A stretch of DNA of 64,000 bases, from positions 1 through 64,000 of the forward strand of contig NZ_AYZA01000004.1 in NCBI RefSeq assembly GCF_001436315.1, read 5' to 3'. Position 1 is the first letter of the stretch, and the number at the start of each line of letters is the position of its first letter. Of this stretch, positions 48,591 to 56,357 are shown piece after piece. The position numbers and the translations under genes were made by a program. The notes beneath the pieces were generated by a model. That model was given only the letters and a program-made list of their open reading frames with translations. It ran no database searches and was not told the origin of the DNA. The stretch comes from Ligilactobacillus aviarius subsp. aviarius DSM 20655 (GTDB lineage: Bacteria; Bacillota; Bacilli; Lactobacillales; Lactobacillaceae).

Positions 48591-50612
48591 TTATTCTTCA
48601 GATTCATCTGGAAGTTCAGCGTTAATGATCTTTTGCTGGTTAACAAACGGCATCTGGCGCTTCTTTAAGTAAAGCGGGACCCGTTCGACCTTCACGTCAC
48701 TAAATTCAAGCCCAAACCATTGAACCGGACTAGTTGAATGGTTCTGTAACCAGATCCGCGACGAAATCAAGAACCGTTTCCAGGGTGAAAGATTGGTGTT
48801 CGGTGAAAGTAATTCCCGAATCAAGACAAAGACAAAGTCGCCGACCTTCCGTCCAGGTGTAGTGGTGTATTCTTGCGGCTGTTCGTCGATAACTCCTTGA
48901 TCCATCAAGTCATTAACGATTTGCCGTAAGTAAAGGTTCAAACTGTGATTTGACTTGAATCCAAGGTAAAGCTGCAAGTTAACAACGTTCCGGGTTCCCA
49001 TCATATCAACGGTGTAGTAGTTTGTATACGGTTCGTTGGTCGTGTTGACAGTTACGAACCAGTAAACCTTTGCCCGTTTAGGTTGTTTATCCAAAATTGA
49101 ATATAAAATTTCCCGTTTAACTTTGTGGTTAGGTTTAACCTTGGCTAACATGACTAAGTTGCTCATGTACAATGGAATACTTTCGTCTTGTGAAAGGGCA
49201 ACTAATTGATCAACGTAATCGTCCAGGCAAACTTCTTCGGTAGCGTCCATTAAATCGTCCCGAACACGATTACCGTAGTACCAAATTACCATAATGAAGA
49301 TCAAAACAGCGGTAATTAATGCTGTAACGTAACCACCATGAACGAACTTGACTAAACTTGAAATGAAGAAGATCGTTTCAATCGTGCCAAAGAACAGCAG
49401 ACACGTTAGCGCAAGCGGCGTTGACCACCGGCCGCGAATGTATTCGAATAACAGGAACGTCGTCATCAGCATTGTCAACGTGATTGCCAATCCATAAGCG
49501 GCTTCCATGTGTTCAGATGTTCTGAAGAAGAAGACAACACTTAAAGTGATCACACACAGAATCCAGTTAACAACTCCGATGTAGATCTGACCCTTCAACA
49601 CGTTTGGATGGTAAACCTTTAATCGTGGTAAGATCTTCAATCCGATTGCTTCTTCAACTAGGGTGTATGACCCGGTGATCAAAGCTTGAGAAGCGATAAT
49701 CGCGGCCAAAGTTGCAATGATAACCCCGACAAGGTAAACCGAGTGCGGAAGCATATCGTAAAACGGATTGATGTTTGACGTTACGGTTTGGTGTTTGATT
49801 TGGTGAATGATCCAAGCCCCTTGACCGAAGTAGTTCAAAATCAATGATAGGTAAACGAATGGCCAGGTAATGTAGATGTTTCGCCGGCCAACGTGTCCCA
49901 TGTCAGAATACAAGGCTTCAGCCCCAGTCGTTGCCAGGAAAATACTTCCTAAAATGAAGATTCCCATTTTGTTATGCGGACTGAAAAGGACTTGCAAGCC
50001 GTAAATTGGGTTCAATGCGCGTAAAACGGTTAAGTCCTTGCACATATTGGCAAACCCGAAAACGGCCAGAAAGCCGAACCAAAAGACCATGACGACCCCG
50101 AAAGTTTTTCCGATCGAGCTGGTCCCTAGTCGCTGGACAAGGAACAGGACCAGCAAGATGGCAATCGTGATGAAGACAACGTCATTTTGGTTCGAGACCG
50201 GAATGAGATTTCCAAACTTGAATCCTTTTAACCCTTCGATCGCCGTTGTGACCGTAACAGCGGGGGTCAATGTTCCGTCTGCCAGAATTGCCGCCCCACC
50301 GATCAACGCCGGGATGATCAGCCATTTTGCCCGCTTTTTGACCAATGCATAAAGGGCAAAAATTCCACCTTCACCGTGGTTATCGGCGCGCATGGCAATC
50401 ACAACGTATTTGATCGTCGTGATGATCATTAATGTCCAAAAAATTAATGACAAACAGCCAATAATATAGTTAGGAGTTACCCGGGAAACACCGCCCTGAT
50501 CACCAATCAAGGCGTTCATAACATATAACGGGGATGTCCCGATATCGCCATAAACGATCCCTAAGGTAATAATTGCTCCTAAGAAGTATTCTTTGCCATA
50601 TTTCTTTAACAA
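48591..50612 (-). CDS. kup: Kup-family potassium transporter
   Basis: A 673-aa potassium/proton symporter of the KUP/HAK family with twelve predicted helices and a cytosolic C-terminal domain of about 200 residues. The signature GIVYGDIGTSPLYVMNALIG (about 19-38) and the ILADGTLTPAVTV segment are present. The start is TTG at 50612 after AAGGAGG. No c-di-AMP riboswitch was recognised upstream. A 23-bp palindrome covers the -10 box instead. Confidence 0.95.
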   Translation of the reverse strand: MLKKYGKEYFLGAIITLGIVYGDIGTSPLYVMNALIGDQGGVSRVTPNYIIGCLSLIFWTLMIITTIKYVVIAMRADNHGEGGIFALYALVKKRAKWLIIPALIGGAAILADGTLTPAVTVTTAIEGLKGFKFGNLIPVSNQNDVVFITIAILLVLFLVQRLGTSSIGKTFGVVMVFWFGFLAVFGFANMCKDLTVLRALNPIYGLQVLFSPHNKMGIFILGSIFLATTGAEALYSDMGHVGRRNIYITWPFVYLSLILNYFGQGAWIIHQIKHQTVTSNINPFYDMLPHSVYLVGVIIATLAAIIASQALITGSYTLVEEAIGLKILPRLKVYHPNVLKGQIYIGVVNWILCVITLSVVFFFRTSEHMEAAYGLAITLTMLMTTFLLFEYIRGRWSTPLALTCLLFFGTIETIFFISSLVKFVHGGYVTALITAVLIFIMVIWYYGNRVRDDLMDATEEVCLDDYVDQLVALSQDESIPLYMSNLVMLAKVKPNHKVKREILYSILDKQPKRAKVYWFVTVNTTNEPYTNYYTVDMMGTRNVVNLQLYLGFKSNHSLNLYLRQIVNDLMDQGVIDEQPQEYTTTPGRKVGDFVFVLIRELLSPNTNLSPWKRFLISSRIWLQNHSTSPVQWFGLEFSDVKVERVPLYLKKRQMPFVNQQKIINAELPDESEE

Positions 50613-50682
50613 AGTTGTTTTCCTCCTTATGGATAAAAGAATAATTGCATTAATTACTTATATTTAAATTAATTAAACAAAA

Positions 50683-50714
50683 GGTATTATAACGAATATA
50701 ATACCATTTTTGAA
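50683..50714 (-). promoter_or_regulatory. kup promoter with palindromic operator
   Basis: On the minus strand, -35 TTCAAA (50709-50714) and -10 TATAAT (50686-50691) are separated by 17 bp. A palindrome GGTATTAT (50683-50690) / ATAATACC (50698-50705) covers the -10 and spacer, suggesting a dimeric repressor site. Confidence 0.6.
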
Positions 50715-50795
50715 AACTATTTCGGTGTTTTTTACGAATTGTCATTTTCTTGTAATGTAAAAAATAATTCGCAAATTAATCATGGTCAAATAATG

Positions 50796-50825
50796 CAAAA
50801 AGATTGCGACTGATGTCACAATCTT
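50796..50825 (-). terminator. Terminator of dedA-DUF454 operon
   Basis: On the minus strand, AAGATTGTGA pairs with TCGCAATCTT (one G-T) and a short T-tract follows. Confidence 0.75.
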
Positions 50826-50842
50826 AGTTGAAGTTAAAGTGA

Positions 50843-51115
50843 TTAATGATGAAAATGGCGCGCAATTCGTTGTAAAAAAGGATGCTGCGCCGCTATTTGG
50901 GTGCATTTACGTTCAAACTTTAAAACGTATTTCCGATAAAAATTCCGGGTCCGAATCCAGTGATGAACTTTCGGCGCGCCTTTTGATAGACAGAAAAAGG
51001 CGATGATCAAAAATGGAATTTGCGGAATAACTGGTAGGATGATTCCAATAACTCCCAGAATAAAGAAGAAAATGGCTCCAATTAACCAGCAGGTTTTCTT
51101 TGCGTATGTTGTCAT
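50843..51115 (-). CDS. DUF454 (YbaN-like) small membrane protein
   Basis: A 90-aa protein. Two hydrophobic helices around residues 10-42 (GVIGIILPVIPQIPFLIIAF) contain the proline-rich LPVIPQIPF turn typical of DUF454. A basic C-terminal region with WIRTRNFYRKYVLKFE follows. Function is unknown. It overlaps dedA by 4 bp (ATGA), so the two are translated together. Confidence 0.8.
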   Translation of the reverse strand: MTTYAKKTCWLIGAIFFFILGVIGIILPVIPQIPFLIIAFFCLSKGAPKVHHWIRTRNFYRKYVLKFERKCTQIAAQHPFLQRIARHFHH

Positions 51116-51729
51116 TTCGTGCTCCTTTTCATTTTTATGCGATAGATCAAATATCCGCTTCCGCCGATCAGAACTACAACGGCGAGAAGGACAAAACTGT
51201 ATTTTTCAATTAAAACGGAGAAACGTTCCCAGGACGTCCCGGCCAATCGACCGACGACAATCAAAACGGCGTTCCAGATCAACGAACCGCCGGCGGTAAA
51301 AATTAAAAAGCGTTTAATTGGAAATTCAGCCATTCCAGCGGGAACAGAGATCAAGCTGCGAACAACGGGCAAAAATCTGCCCCAAAAAGCAGTGGAACTG
51401 CCATGACGTTCGAAGAACCGTTGGGCTTTCTCAAGGTGTTCCATTTTAAAATGAAGAATTTTCCCCCATTTACCGGTGATCAACCGTTCGAGTTTTTCAA
51501 ACGAGATCAGCTTGCCTAAAAGGTAAAGGACGATTGCGCCTACTAACGCTCCGATTGTTGATGCAATGATCAGGCCGCCAAGATTTAAATGGGCTGAAAT
51601 TGATAAGAACCCACTGAAAGTTAGAATAATTTCAGATGGAATCGGCGGAAAAATATTTTCAACGGCAATTAAAATTGCGACGGCCAAATAGCCGTAATTA
51701 CTAATGAAATCAATAATTGTTGTGTTCAT
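51112..51729 (-). CDS. DedA-family membrane protein
   Basis: A 205-aa member of the DedA/SNARE-associated (VTT) family. Recent work on some members supports undecaprenyl-phosphate or phospholipid flipping. FPPIPSEIILTFSGF (about 27-41) and WGRFLPVVRSLISVPAGMAE carry the conserved Glu and Arg residues. The start 51729 follows AAAGGAT on the minus strand. A longer frame to 51843 would run through the terminator region. It is the first gene of an operon with the DUF454 gene. Confidence 0.88.
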   Translation of the reverse strand: MNTTIIDFISNYGYLAVAILIAVENIFPPIPSEIILTFSGFLSISAHLNLGGLIIASTIGALVGAIVLYLLGKLISFEKLERLITGKWGKILHFKMEHLEKAQRFFERHGSSTAFWGRFLPVVRSLISVPAGMAEFPIKRFLIFTAGGSLIWNAVLIVVGRLAGTSWERFSVLIEKYSFVLLAVVVLIGGSGYLIYRIKMKRSTK

Positions 51730-51815
51730 AAAGATCCTTTCGCACTTTAAGTAATGACAGTTTACCTGAATTGACAGTAAAAAGCGAGGGGAATGATTGG
51801 ACTTAATAAAAAAGT

Positions 51816-51852
51816 AAAAAATAGGCTGTGACCTGTGAGCCACAGCCTATTT
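51816..51852 (-). terminator. Terminator after the ohyA 3' UTR
   Basis: AAATAGGCTGTGGCTC pairs through AAATAGGCTGTG / CACAGCCTATTT, with a T-run on the minus strand. Confidence 0.75.
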
Positions 51853-51870
51853 ACAAGATTTGTATAATCG

Positions 51871-51981
51871 GGTTCCAAAACAAACGAGCTGCGACGCGAA
51901 GCTAGTGAAGGGCGCAAACCTCCGCGCGATTCGTTCGCTTTTCTGCTTCCACCACGCTCGTTTTTAGCGTTTTGTCACACC
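51871..51981 (-). ncRNA. GC-rich multibranched RNA element in ohyA 3' UTR
   Basis: A non-coding stretch that is clearly GC-richer than its flanks. On the plus strand AAACGAGC (51882-51889) pairs with GCTCGTTT (51956-51963), and GAAGC (51898-51902) with GCTTC (51945-51949). Inside are two small hairpins, GCGC...GCGC (51912-51927) and GCGATTCGTTCGC (51926-51938), which share two bases and so compete. Outer GGT/ACC and AAAAC/GTTTT pairs extend the fold. It lies between the oleate hydratase stop and its terminator. Identity is unknown. Confidence 0.6.
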
Positions 51982-51988
51982 TTCTCAA

Positions 51989-53683
51989 TTAATCAAACAT
52001 TCGCTTTGCAGCCTTCATCAAGGTTACCGGATCATGGTCATACCGCGGAGTCTTAACCAGTTTCGAGTCTGGAACACCAGCAAAGTGGAAGGCGGCAATT
52101 TCACCAGACCGAACGGCACTTTCTTCAGTGAAGATCATTTGATATGGTTGTTCAACAAATTCACCGGTGAATGCCAAGTTTGTTGAAAAGTCCGGAATTA
52201 CCTTTGGTCGGTCAGCTTTTGCCCGGTTGTTAAAGAGGGCAGAAGCGTATGGCATGTATACCGGGATACAATTAATGACGCTTTCAAGAATTTGATCCTT
52301 CTTCTTCATAATGTTTGTTGGACCAGGATCAACCTTTGAAAGTTGACCAAGCAATTCTTCAAGCATTTCTTTCCCGGTCATCTTGATGTATTGCTTGTGA
52401 ACAAATTCACCTTCGCGCCGTGGGTATAAGAAGTAACCCCAAATAACCGTTTCGTTTGGCTTTTGCGTCGTGAAGTGCGGTTGGTGGTGAACAACAATCG
52501 ACATGTTAACGTCTTTTTGACCTAACGGAGTGATCGGTTCGGTTGAAATAAATGAATTCAGCGCATTTCCAGGAACCTGGTTCGTGATCCGGGTAATTTC
52601 ATTGATCAACGTGTGGTCTTTAGTTGTTAACGTGAAGCTTACCCATTCGGATGCATCCCGGTCAGCAAAGAATTTATCTGGATTACCAAGGTTATAGAAG
52701 TGTTCCGTTGCTTGTTTCCAAAGCGATGAAGCGGCACCATAGTCTGGGTTTTCAGGGGCAGGCGTATTGTAGTCGCCCAACGTTGCGGAATCAGTAATTG
52801 AACCGTTGGTAAAGAAGACGGCCGTTTCATCATCAATGGCAACGTGTTCTTCAAGGCCGCTGTCAGTATTTAACATCTTTAATCCGGTAACCGTGATTTC
52901 ATCTTGCATCTTCGTGTCTTTAAATTCAAAGGCAGTTACCCGCCGGTTCATTACGAATTTGCATCCTGCACCTTCAAGGTATTTGATCAATGGAAGCATG
53001 ATACTTTCAAATTGGTTGTAACGTGTCCGGTTGACCCCGACTAAGTGTTCGATTTGAGTAAATTCGTAGATCATTTGGTGCATATAGCGCCGTAATTCTT
53101 GAGCAGATGATTGGGTGCGGAATGCAAAGGTTGTTTCCCACATGTACCAGAAATTCGTTTGGAACATATGCGGATCATCCTTGAAGTATTCCGCAATTGA
53201 AACGTTATCGAGTTTTGTTTCTTCATCGTCGCGCATTAAGATCAATTTGGTTAATAATAACCGGTCAGTGTTGTTTAAGCCTAGTTTGTGACCATCGACA
53301 ATCCCTTTTCCGCCTTGAAGAAGCCGGGCAACATCGTATGTCCGGTGTTTGGCATCAAAATCACGGGTATCTTCAGCAGCAGTCATCCCGGGTTCTGTAA
53401 CTGATGGAATCCGGTCAAGCAGATCCATCAAGTCGACGTATGTCCGGTAGTTTAACATCCGGCCGCCCCGCGCAATAAATCCTTTCGTGTTTTCCATTGG
53501 ATGGTTTTTATTCCAATATTCAGTTGCGGCTTCTGATGCAGTTGAGCCGTCATTTGAACCGTGTTTATCGAGTGCGTAGAACGTAATGTTTTCTGGGTTC
53601 CAGTGGCCTTCTTGAATTAAGTAGACTGCTGCAGCCATGTTGGCAATTCCAGCACCGATCATTACAGCTTTGCTTTTGATCAT
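51989..53683 (-). CDS. ohyA: Oleate hydratase
   Basis: Adds water to the cis-9 double bond of oleic and linoleic acids to give 10-hydroxy fatty acids; an FAD-binding former 'myosin-cross-reactive antigen'. It is 564 aa, the usual length. The FAD Rossmann motif GAGIANMAAAVYLIQEG, the RGGRMLNYRTYVDLMDLL segment and FTGEFVEQPYQMIFTEESAV are present. The start 53683 lies behind GGGAGGG. A cre-like site (53705-53718) sits just upstream. The 3' UTR holds a structured element. It probably detoxifies host or food fatty acids. Confidence 0.95.
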   Translation of the reverse strand: MIKSKAVMIGAGIANMAAAVYLIQEGHWNPENITFYALDKHGSNDGSTASEAATEYWNKNHPMENTKGFIARGGRMLNYRTYVDLMDLLDRIPSVTEPGMTAAEDTRDFDAKHRTYDVARLLQGGKGIVDGHKLGLNNTDRLLLTKLILMRDDEETKLDNVSIAEYFKDDPHMFQTNFWYMWETTFAFRTQSSAQELRRYMHQMIYEFTQIEHLVGVNRTRYNQFESIMLPLIKYLEGAGCKFVMNRRVTAFEFKDTKMQDEITVTGLKMLNTDSGLEEHVAIDDETAVFFTNGSITDSATLGDYNTPAPENPDYGAASSLWKQATEHFYNLGNPDKFFADRDASEWVSFTLTTKDHTLINEITRITNQVPGNALNSFISTEPITPLGQKDVNMSIVVHHQPHFTTQKPNETVIWGYFLYPRREGEFVHKQYIKMTGKEMLEELLGQLSKVDPGPTNIMKKKDQILESVINCIPVYMPYASALFNNRAKADRPKVIPDFSTNLAFTGEFVEQPYQMIFTEESAVRSGEIAAFHFAGVPDSKLVKTPRYDHDPVTLMKAAKRMFD

Positions 53684-53704
53684 ATTAATCCCTCCCAAAA
53701 ATGT

Positions 53705-53718
53705 TGTTAACGATTACA
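53705..53718 (+). promoter_or_regulatory. cre-like site at ohyA
   Basis: TGTTAACGATTACA matches the cre consensus at 13 of 14 positions and lies between the ohyA TATAAT-like -10 (about 53724-53729, minus strand) and its start codon. Confidence 0.55.
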
Positions 53719-53786
53719 TTTATATTATACTATGTTAGATCAATTTTGGTTGATTTTAAACCTTAAGACTCTTTAAAATTGGCAAA

Positions 53787-53800
53787 CGTTATCGTTTACA
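53787..53800 (-). promoter_or_regulatory. cre-like site at 53.8 kb
   Basis: On the minus strand TGTAAACGATAACG matches the cre consensus at 13 of 14 positions. It lies directly upstream of the TTGACT (53806-53811) that may be the -35 of the BlaI/CopY-type gene. Confidence 0.55.
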
Positions 53801-53863
53801 AACTATTGACTTATATTGTAAAATTTAAGGTAAAAAAGCTAGGACAAAGAAGGGTAGTTAAGC

Positions 53864-54292
53864 ATGCCAGCAAAAGTTGAAATTAGTAATGCTGAATGGG
53901 AAATTATGCGGCTGTTATGGACGCTGAAAAGTGCAACCAGTCGTCAGTTGACCGAATTGCTTTCTGCGAAGTTTCAGTGGAAACCAGCAACCGTTAAAAC
54001 TTTGCTGCGCCGGCTTGCAGATAAAAAGATTGTCCGGATTGAAAAGAATGGACGAGCATTCACGTATTATCCGAATGTCCCTGAGCAGGAGACAATCGAA
54101 CATCAATTGATGGATTCTGTGGGGAAAATCTGTCAGATGCACGTGGGTAGGACCCTTGATGAAGTGATTAAGGAGGTTCCGCTGACGCAGGATGATATTT
54201 TGCGTTTGCAGGAAACACTAAGAATGAAGTTAAGGAATGCACCAACTAAATTGGAGTGTAATTGTTTATCATGTTCCCAGTGGAAGGAATAA
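53864..54292 (+). CDS. BlaI/MecI/CopY-family transcriptional regulator
   Basis: A 142-aa repressor. The winged helix-turn-helix (about 1-75) has the family start ISNAEWEIMRLLW. The C-terminal tail has cysteines at 132, 134 and 137 (CNCLSC), reminiscent of the CopY copper motif CxCxxxxCxC but with three cysteines only. AGAAGGG precedes the ATG. No copper ATPase, chaperone or beta-lactamase gene is adjacent. A partial TTTACAA / TTGTAAA inverted repeat flanks its putative -35. Metal sensing is therefore uncertain. Confidence 0.82.
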   Translation: MPAKVEISNAEWEIMRLLWTLKSATSRQLTELLSAKFQWKPATVKTLLRRLADKKIVRIEKNGRAFTYYPNVPEQETIEHQLMDSVGKICQMHVGRTLDEVIKEVPLTQDDILRLQETLRMKLRNAPTKLECNCLSCSQWKE

Positions 54293-54315
54293 GTGAAAGG
54301 AAGCGAAATATTATT

Positions 54316-54388
54316 TAACGATAAGCAGATGCAACCGTTAAGGGTTAGGGTTAGCGGTTCCTGAAACTGATCGTTACCAGATTTTTTG
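54316..54388 (+). terminator. Structured terminator after the BlaI/CopY-type gene
   Basis: The outer stem TAACGAT (54316-54322) / ATCGTTA (54370-54376) plus CAG/CTG encloses an inner hairpin AACCGTTA / TAGCGGTT. The loop of the inner hairpin has two GGGTTA units. Six T follow at 54382. Confidence 0.6.
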
Positions 54389-54446
54389 TTAAAACGTTTC
54401 AAAGATTTTTTAAGTGGCTGTCCAGTCTCGGCAATCATTTTGTTTA

Positions 54447-54476
54447 TTTACAAAGGGTTAGGCCCCGACGTATAAT
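54447..54476 (+). promoter_or_regulatory. marR-type gene promoter
   Basis: The -35 TTTACA (54447-54452) and -10 TATAAT (54471-54476) are separated by 18 bp. Confidence 0.7.
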
Positions 54477-54519
54477 GGTTACTTAAGAGAGAATAAGAAT
54501 AGGTGGGAAGTGTTAAATT

Positions 54520-54951
54520 ATGTTATCAATGCAAAAGACAATGATCGATCTGTTGCAAAAGGTTCAACTTCACAATCACTTAAACCAATACAAAGAGTTT
54601 GAAAAGTTGGGCGCAATTGATATGTACTACCTTGAAGCCATCAATCAAGCCAATAACACAACGATTGGCGCGGTTTCAAAGATGTTAAATCAATCAACTC
54701 CCAATACAAATTACCACATTAAGAAGTTAATGCGGCTTGGTTTGATTGAAAAGAAAGTTGATCAGCAAGATCGGCGGGTATATCACCTTACAGTTACAAA
54801 GAAGTACGTCGAAATGATGGATAATAATACTGAATTTTGGCAACGGCTGCAAGATGGCCTTGAAAAGAAGGTTTCACCTTCAGACTTGGCAATTTTCAAA
54901 CGGGTGCTTGAACGGGCACTTGATGTGATCGACGAAAATAATGAAAATTAA
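54520..54951 (+). CDS. MarR-family transcriptional regulator
   Basis: A 143-aa dimeric winged-helix regulator. The recognition region (TIGAVSKMLNQSTPNTNYHIKK, about 45-66) and the wing DQQDRRVYHLTVT (about 87-99) are clear. The ligand is unknown. The start ATG 54520 has AGGTGG 13 nt upstream, somewhat far. It has its own promoter, and a terminator-like hairpin separates it from the flavoprotein gene, its likely neighbour target. Confidence 0.88.
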   Translation: MLSMQKTMIDLLQKVQLHNHLNQYKEFEKLGAIDMYYLEAINQANNTTIGAVSKMLNQSTPNTNYHIKKLMRLGLIEKKVDQQDRRVYHLTVTKKYVEMMDNNTEFWQRLQDGLEKKVSPSDLAIFKRVLERALDVIDENNEN

Positions 54952-54952
54952 A

Positions 54953-55000
54953 ATAACGGCAATGGAGCTGGCGGCGACGTCAGTTCTATTGCCGTTTTGT
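54953..55000 (+). terminator. Terminator between marR-type gene and flavoprotein
   Basis: The stem AACGGCAAT / ATTGCCGTT is closed over a GC-rich loop and followed by TTTGTTG. The U-tract is modest. Confidence 0.6.
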
Positions 55001-55022
55001 TGTATTTTAAGGAGGAATTGAA

Positions 55023-56357
55023 ATGAAAAATCAGGTTGAAACGATCGTGATTGGTGCTGGGTGTGCCGGATTGACCGCGGCATTGCAAGCTCACGAAATT
55101 GGTAAAGAAGTAATGATTTTAGAAAAAATGCCGCGAATTGGCGGCAATTCAATGCGCGCATCTTCGGGAATGAATGCCGCCGAAACTGATTTACAACTTA
55201 AAAATGGGATCATTGATAGTTCAGAACAGTTCTATAATGAAACGTTCCAGGCGGGCGGTAAAATGAATGACCCTCAATTGTTGCAATACTTTACAACCCA
55301 TACGAATGGGGCGATCGAATGGCTTAAACAGTATGATGTCGATCTGGGAGACCTGACAACGCTTGGGGGAATGAGTTTAGCCCGAACTCACCGGCCAACG
55401 GATACTTCACCGATTGGGGCTTATCTTGTAAAGAAACTCGCCGCTGCGGTTGAAAATGCTGGAATCGAAATTCGGACGGATTGTAAGGTTACGGATTTAC
55501 AACGAACCGCAACGGGATTTCAATTAACGGTTATTCAAAATGGAGCTCAAATTCACCTTGAATGCCGCAAAGTGATTCTCGCCACCGGGGGATTCGGGGC
55601 TTCCAAAGAATTGATCAAGCGGTATGCGCCGCAATACGCTAACTTTAAGACAACGAATCAAGATGGGGCAACGGGAGACGGCTTAAAATTAGCCCAGAAC
55701 CTTGGAGCGCAGTTGGTTCAGCTTAATTTAGTTCAGATTCATCCAACCGTTCAGCAAGATAACCCGCACACGTACTTGATTGGGGAAACGGTCCGCGGTG
55801 AAGGCGCAATTTTAGTAAACAATGCCGGCAAGCGGTTTGTTAATGAACTTGATACCCGGAAAAAGGTTTCAAACGCAATTATTGCTCAACCAACCGGACA
55901 TGCGTACCTGATTTTAGATCAAAAGGTTTTTCAACGGGTCAAAGCCCTCGGGTTCTATCAAAGTGTCGGATTGGTTGAACAAGCCGATACGTTAGCTGAA
56001 CTGGCTGATCAAATCAACGTTGATCCGCATCAATTTGATGAAACGGTCACTGAATGGAATGCTGCGGTTGAAAATCAAAAAGACGCCCAGTTTGGACGTC
56101 ATACAGGAATGCGCACGCTTGATGCGGCCCCGTTTTATGCAATTCATGTTGCTCCGGCCGTTCATTATACAATGGGTGGAATCCATATTGATAAGGAAAC
56201 CCGCGTTTTAGATGAAAACGGCAATGTTATTCCCGGATTATTTGCAGCTGGCGAAGTTGCCGGCGGATTGCATGGAAACAACCGGGTCGGCGGGAATTCG
56301 ATTGCTGAAACAATTGTTTTTGGCCGCCAAGCAGGAATTCAATCAAGTAAGGATTAA
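55023..56357 (+). CDS. FAD-dependent fumarate reductase-like flavoprotein
   Basis: A 444-aa single-subunit flavoprotein of the FAD_binding_2 / flavocytochrome c family. The N-terminal Rossmann motif is VIGAGCAGLTAALQA. RTHRP, RGEGAILVNNAGKRFVNE and the C-terminal GGLHGNNRVGGNSIAE match the fumarate-reductase substrate and FAD sites. Fumarate to succinate with a soluble donor is the likely reaction, but related urocanate or other enoate reductases cannot be excluded. AAGGAGG precedes the ATG. It converges with mleR, with stops overlapping by 4 bp. Placement beside the malolactic locus suggests a shared C4-acid role. Confidence 0.85.
   Translation: MKNQVETIVIGAGCAGLTAALQAHEIGKEVMILEKMPRIGGNSMRASSGMNAAETDLQLKNGIIDSSEQFYNETFQAGGKMNDPQLLQYFTTHTNGAIEWLKQYDVDLGDLTTLGGMSLARTHRPTDTSPIGAYLVKKLAAAVENAGIEIRTDCKVTDLQRTATGFQLTVIQNGAQIHLECRKVILATGGFGASKELIKRYAPQYANFKTTNQDGATGDGLKLAQNLGAQLVQLNLVQIHPTVQQDNPHTYLIGETVRGEGAILVNNAGKRFVNELDTRKKVSNAIIAQPTGHAYLILDQKVFQRVKALGFYQSVGLVEQADTLAELADQINVDPHQFDETVTEWNAAVENQKDAQFGRHTGMRTLDAAPFYAIHVAPAVHYTMGGIHIDKETRVLDENGNVIPGLFAAGEVAGGLHGNNRVGGNSIAETIVFGRQAGIQSSKD

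Noticed and set aside
50038..50352. 104-aa plus-strand frame inside kup
   Set aside because: Antisense to transmembrane segments of Kup.
50613..50842. c-di-AMP (ydaO) riboswitch upstream of kup
   Set aside because: The region is AT-rich without the conserved ydaO core; only a palindromic promoter is visible.
54340..54355. Telomere-like GGGTTAGGGTTAG
   Set aside because: Only two units, within a terminator hairpin in a circular-type bacterial context; not a telomere.
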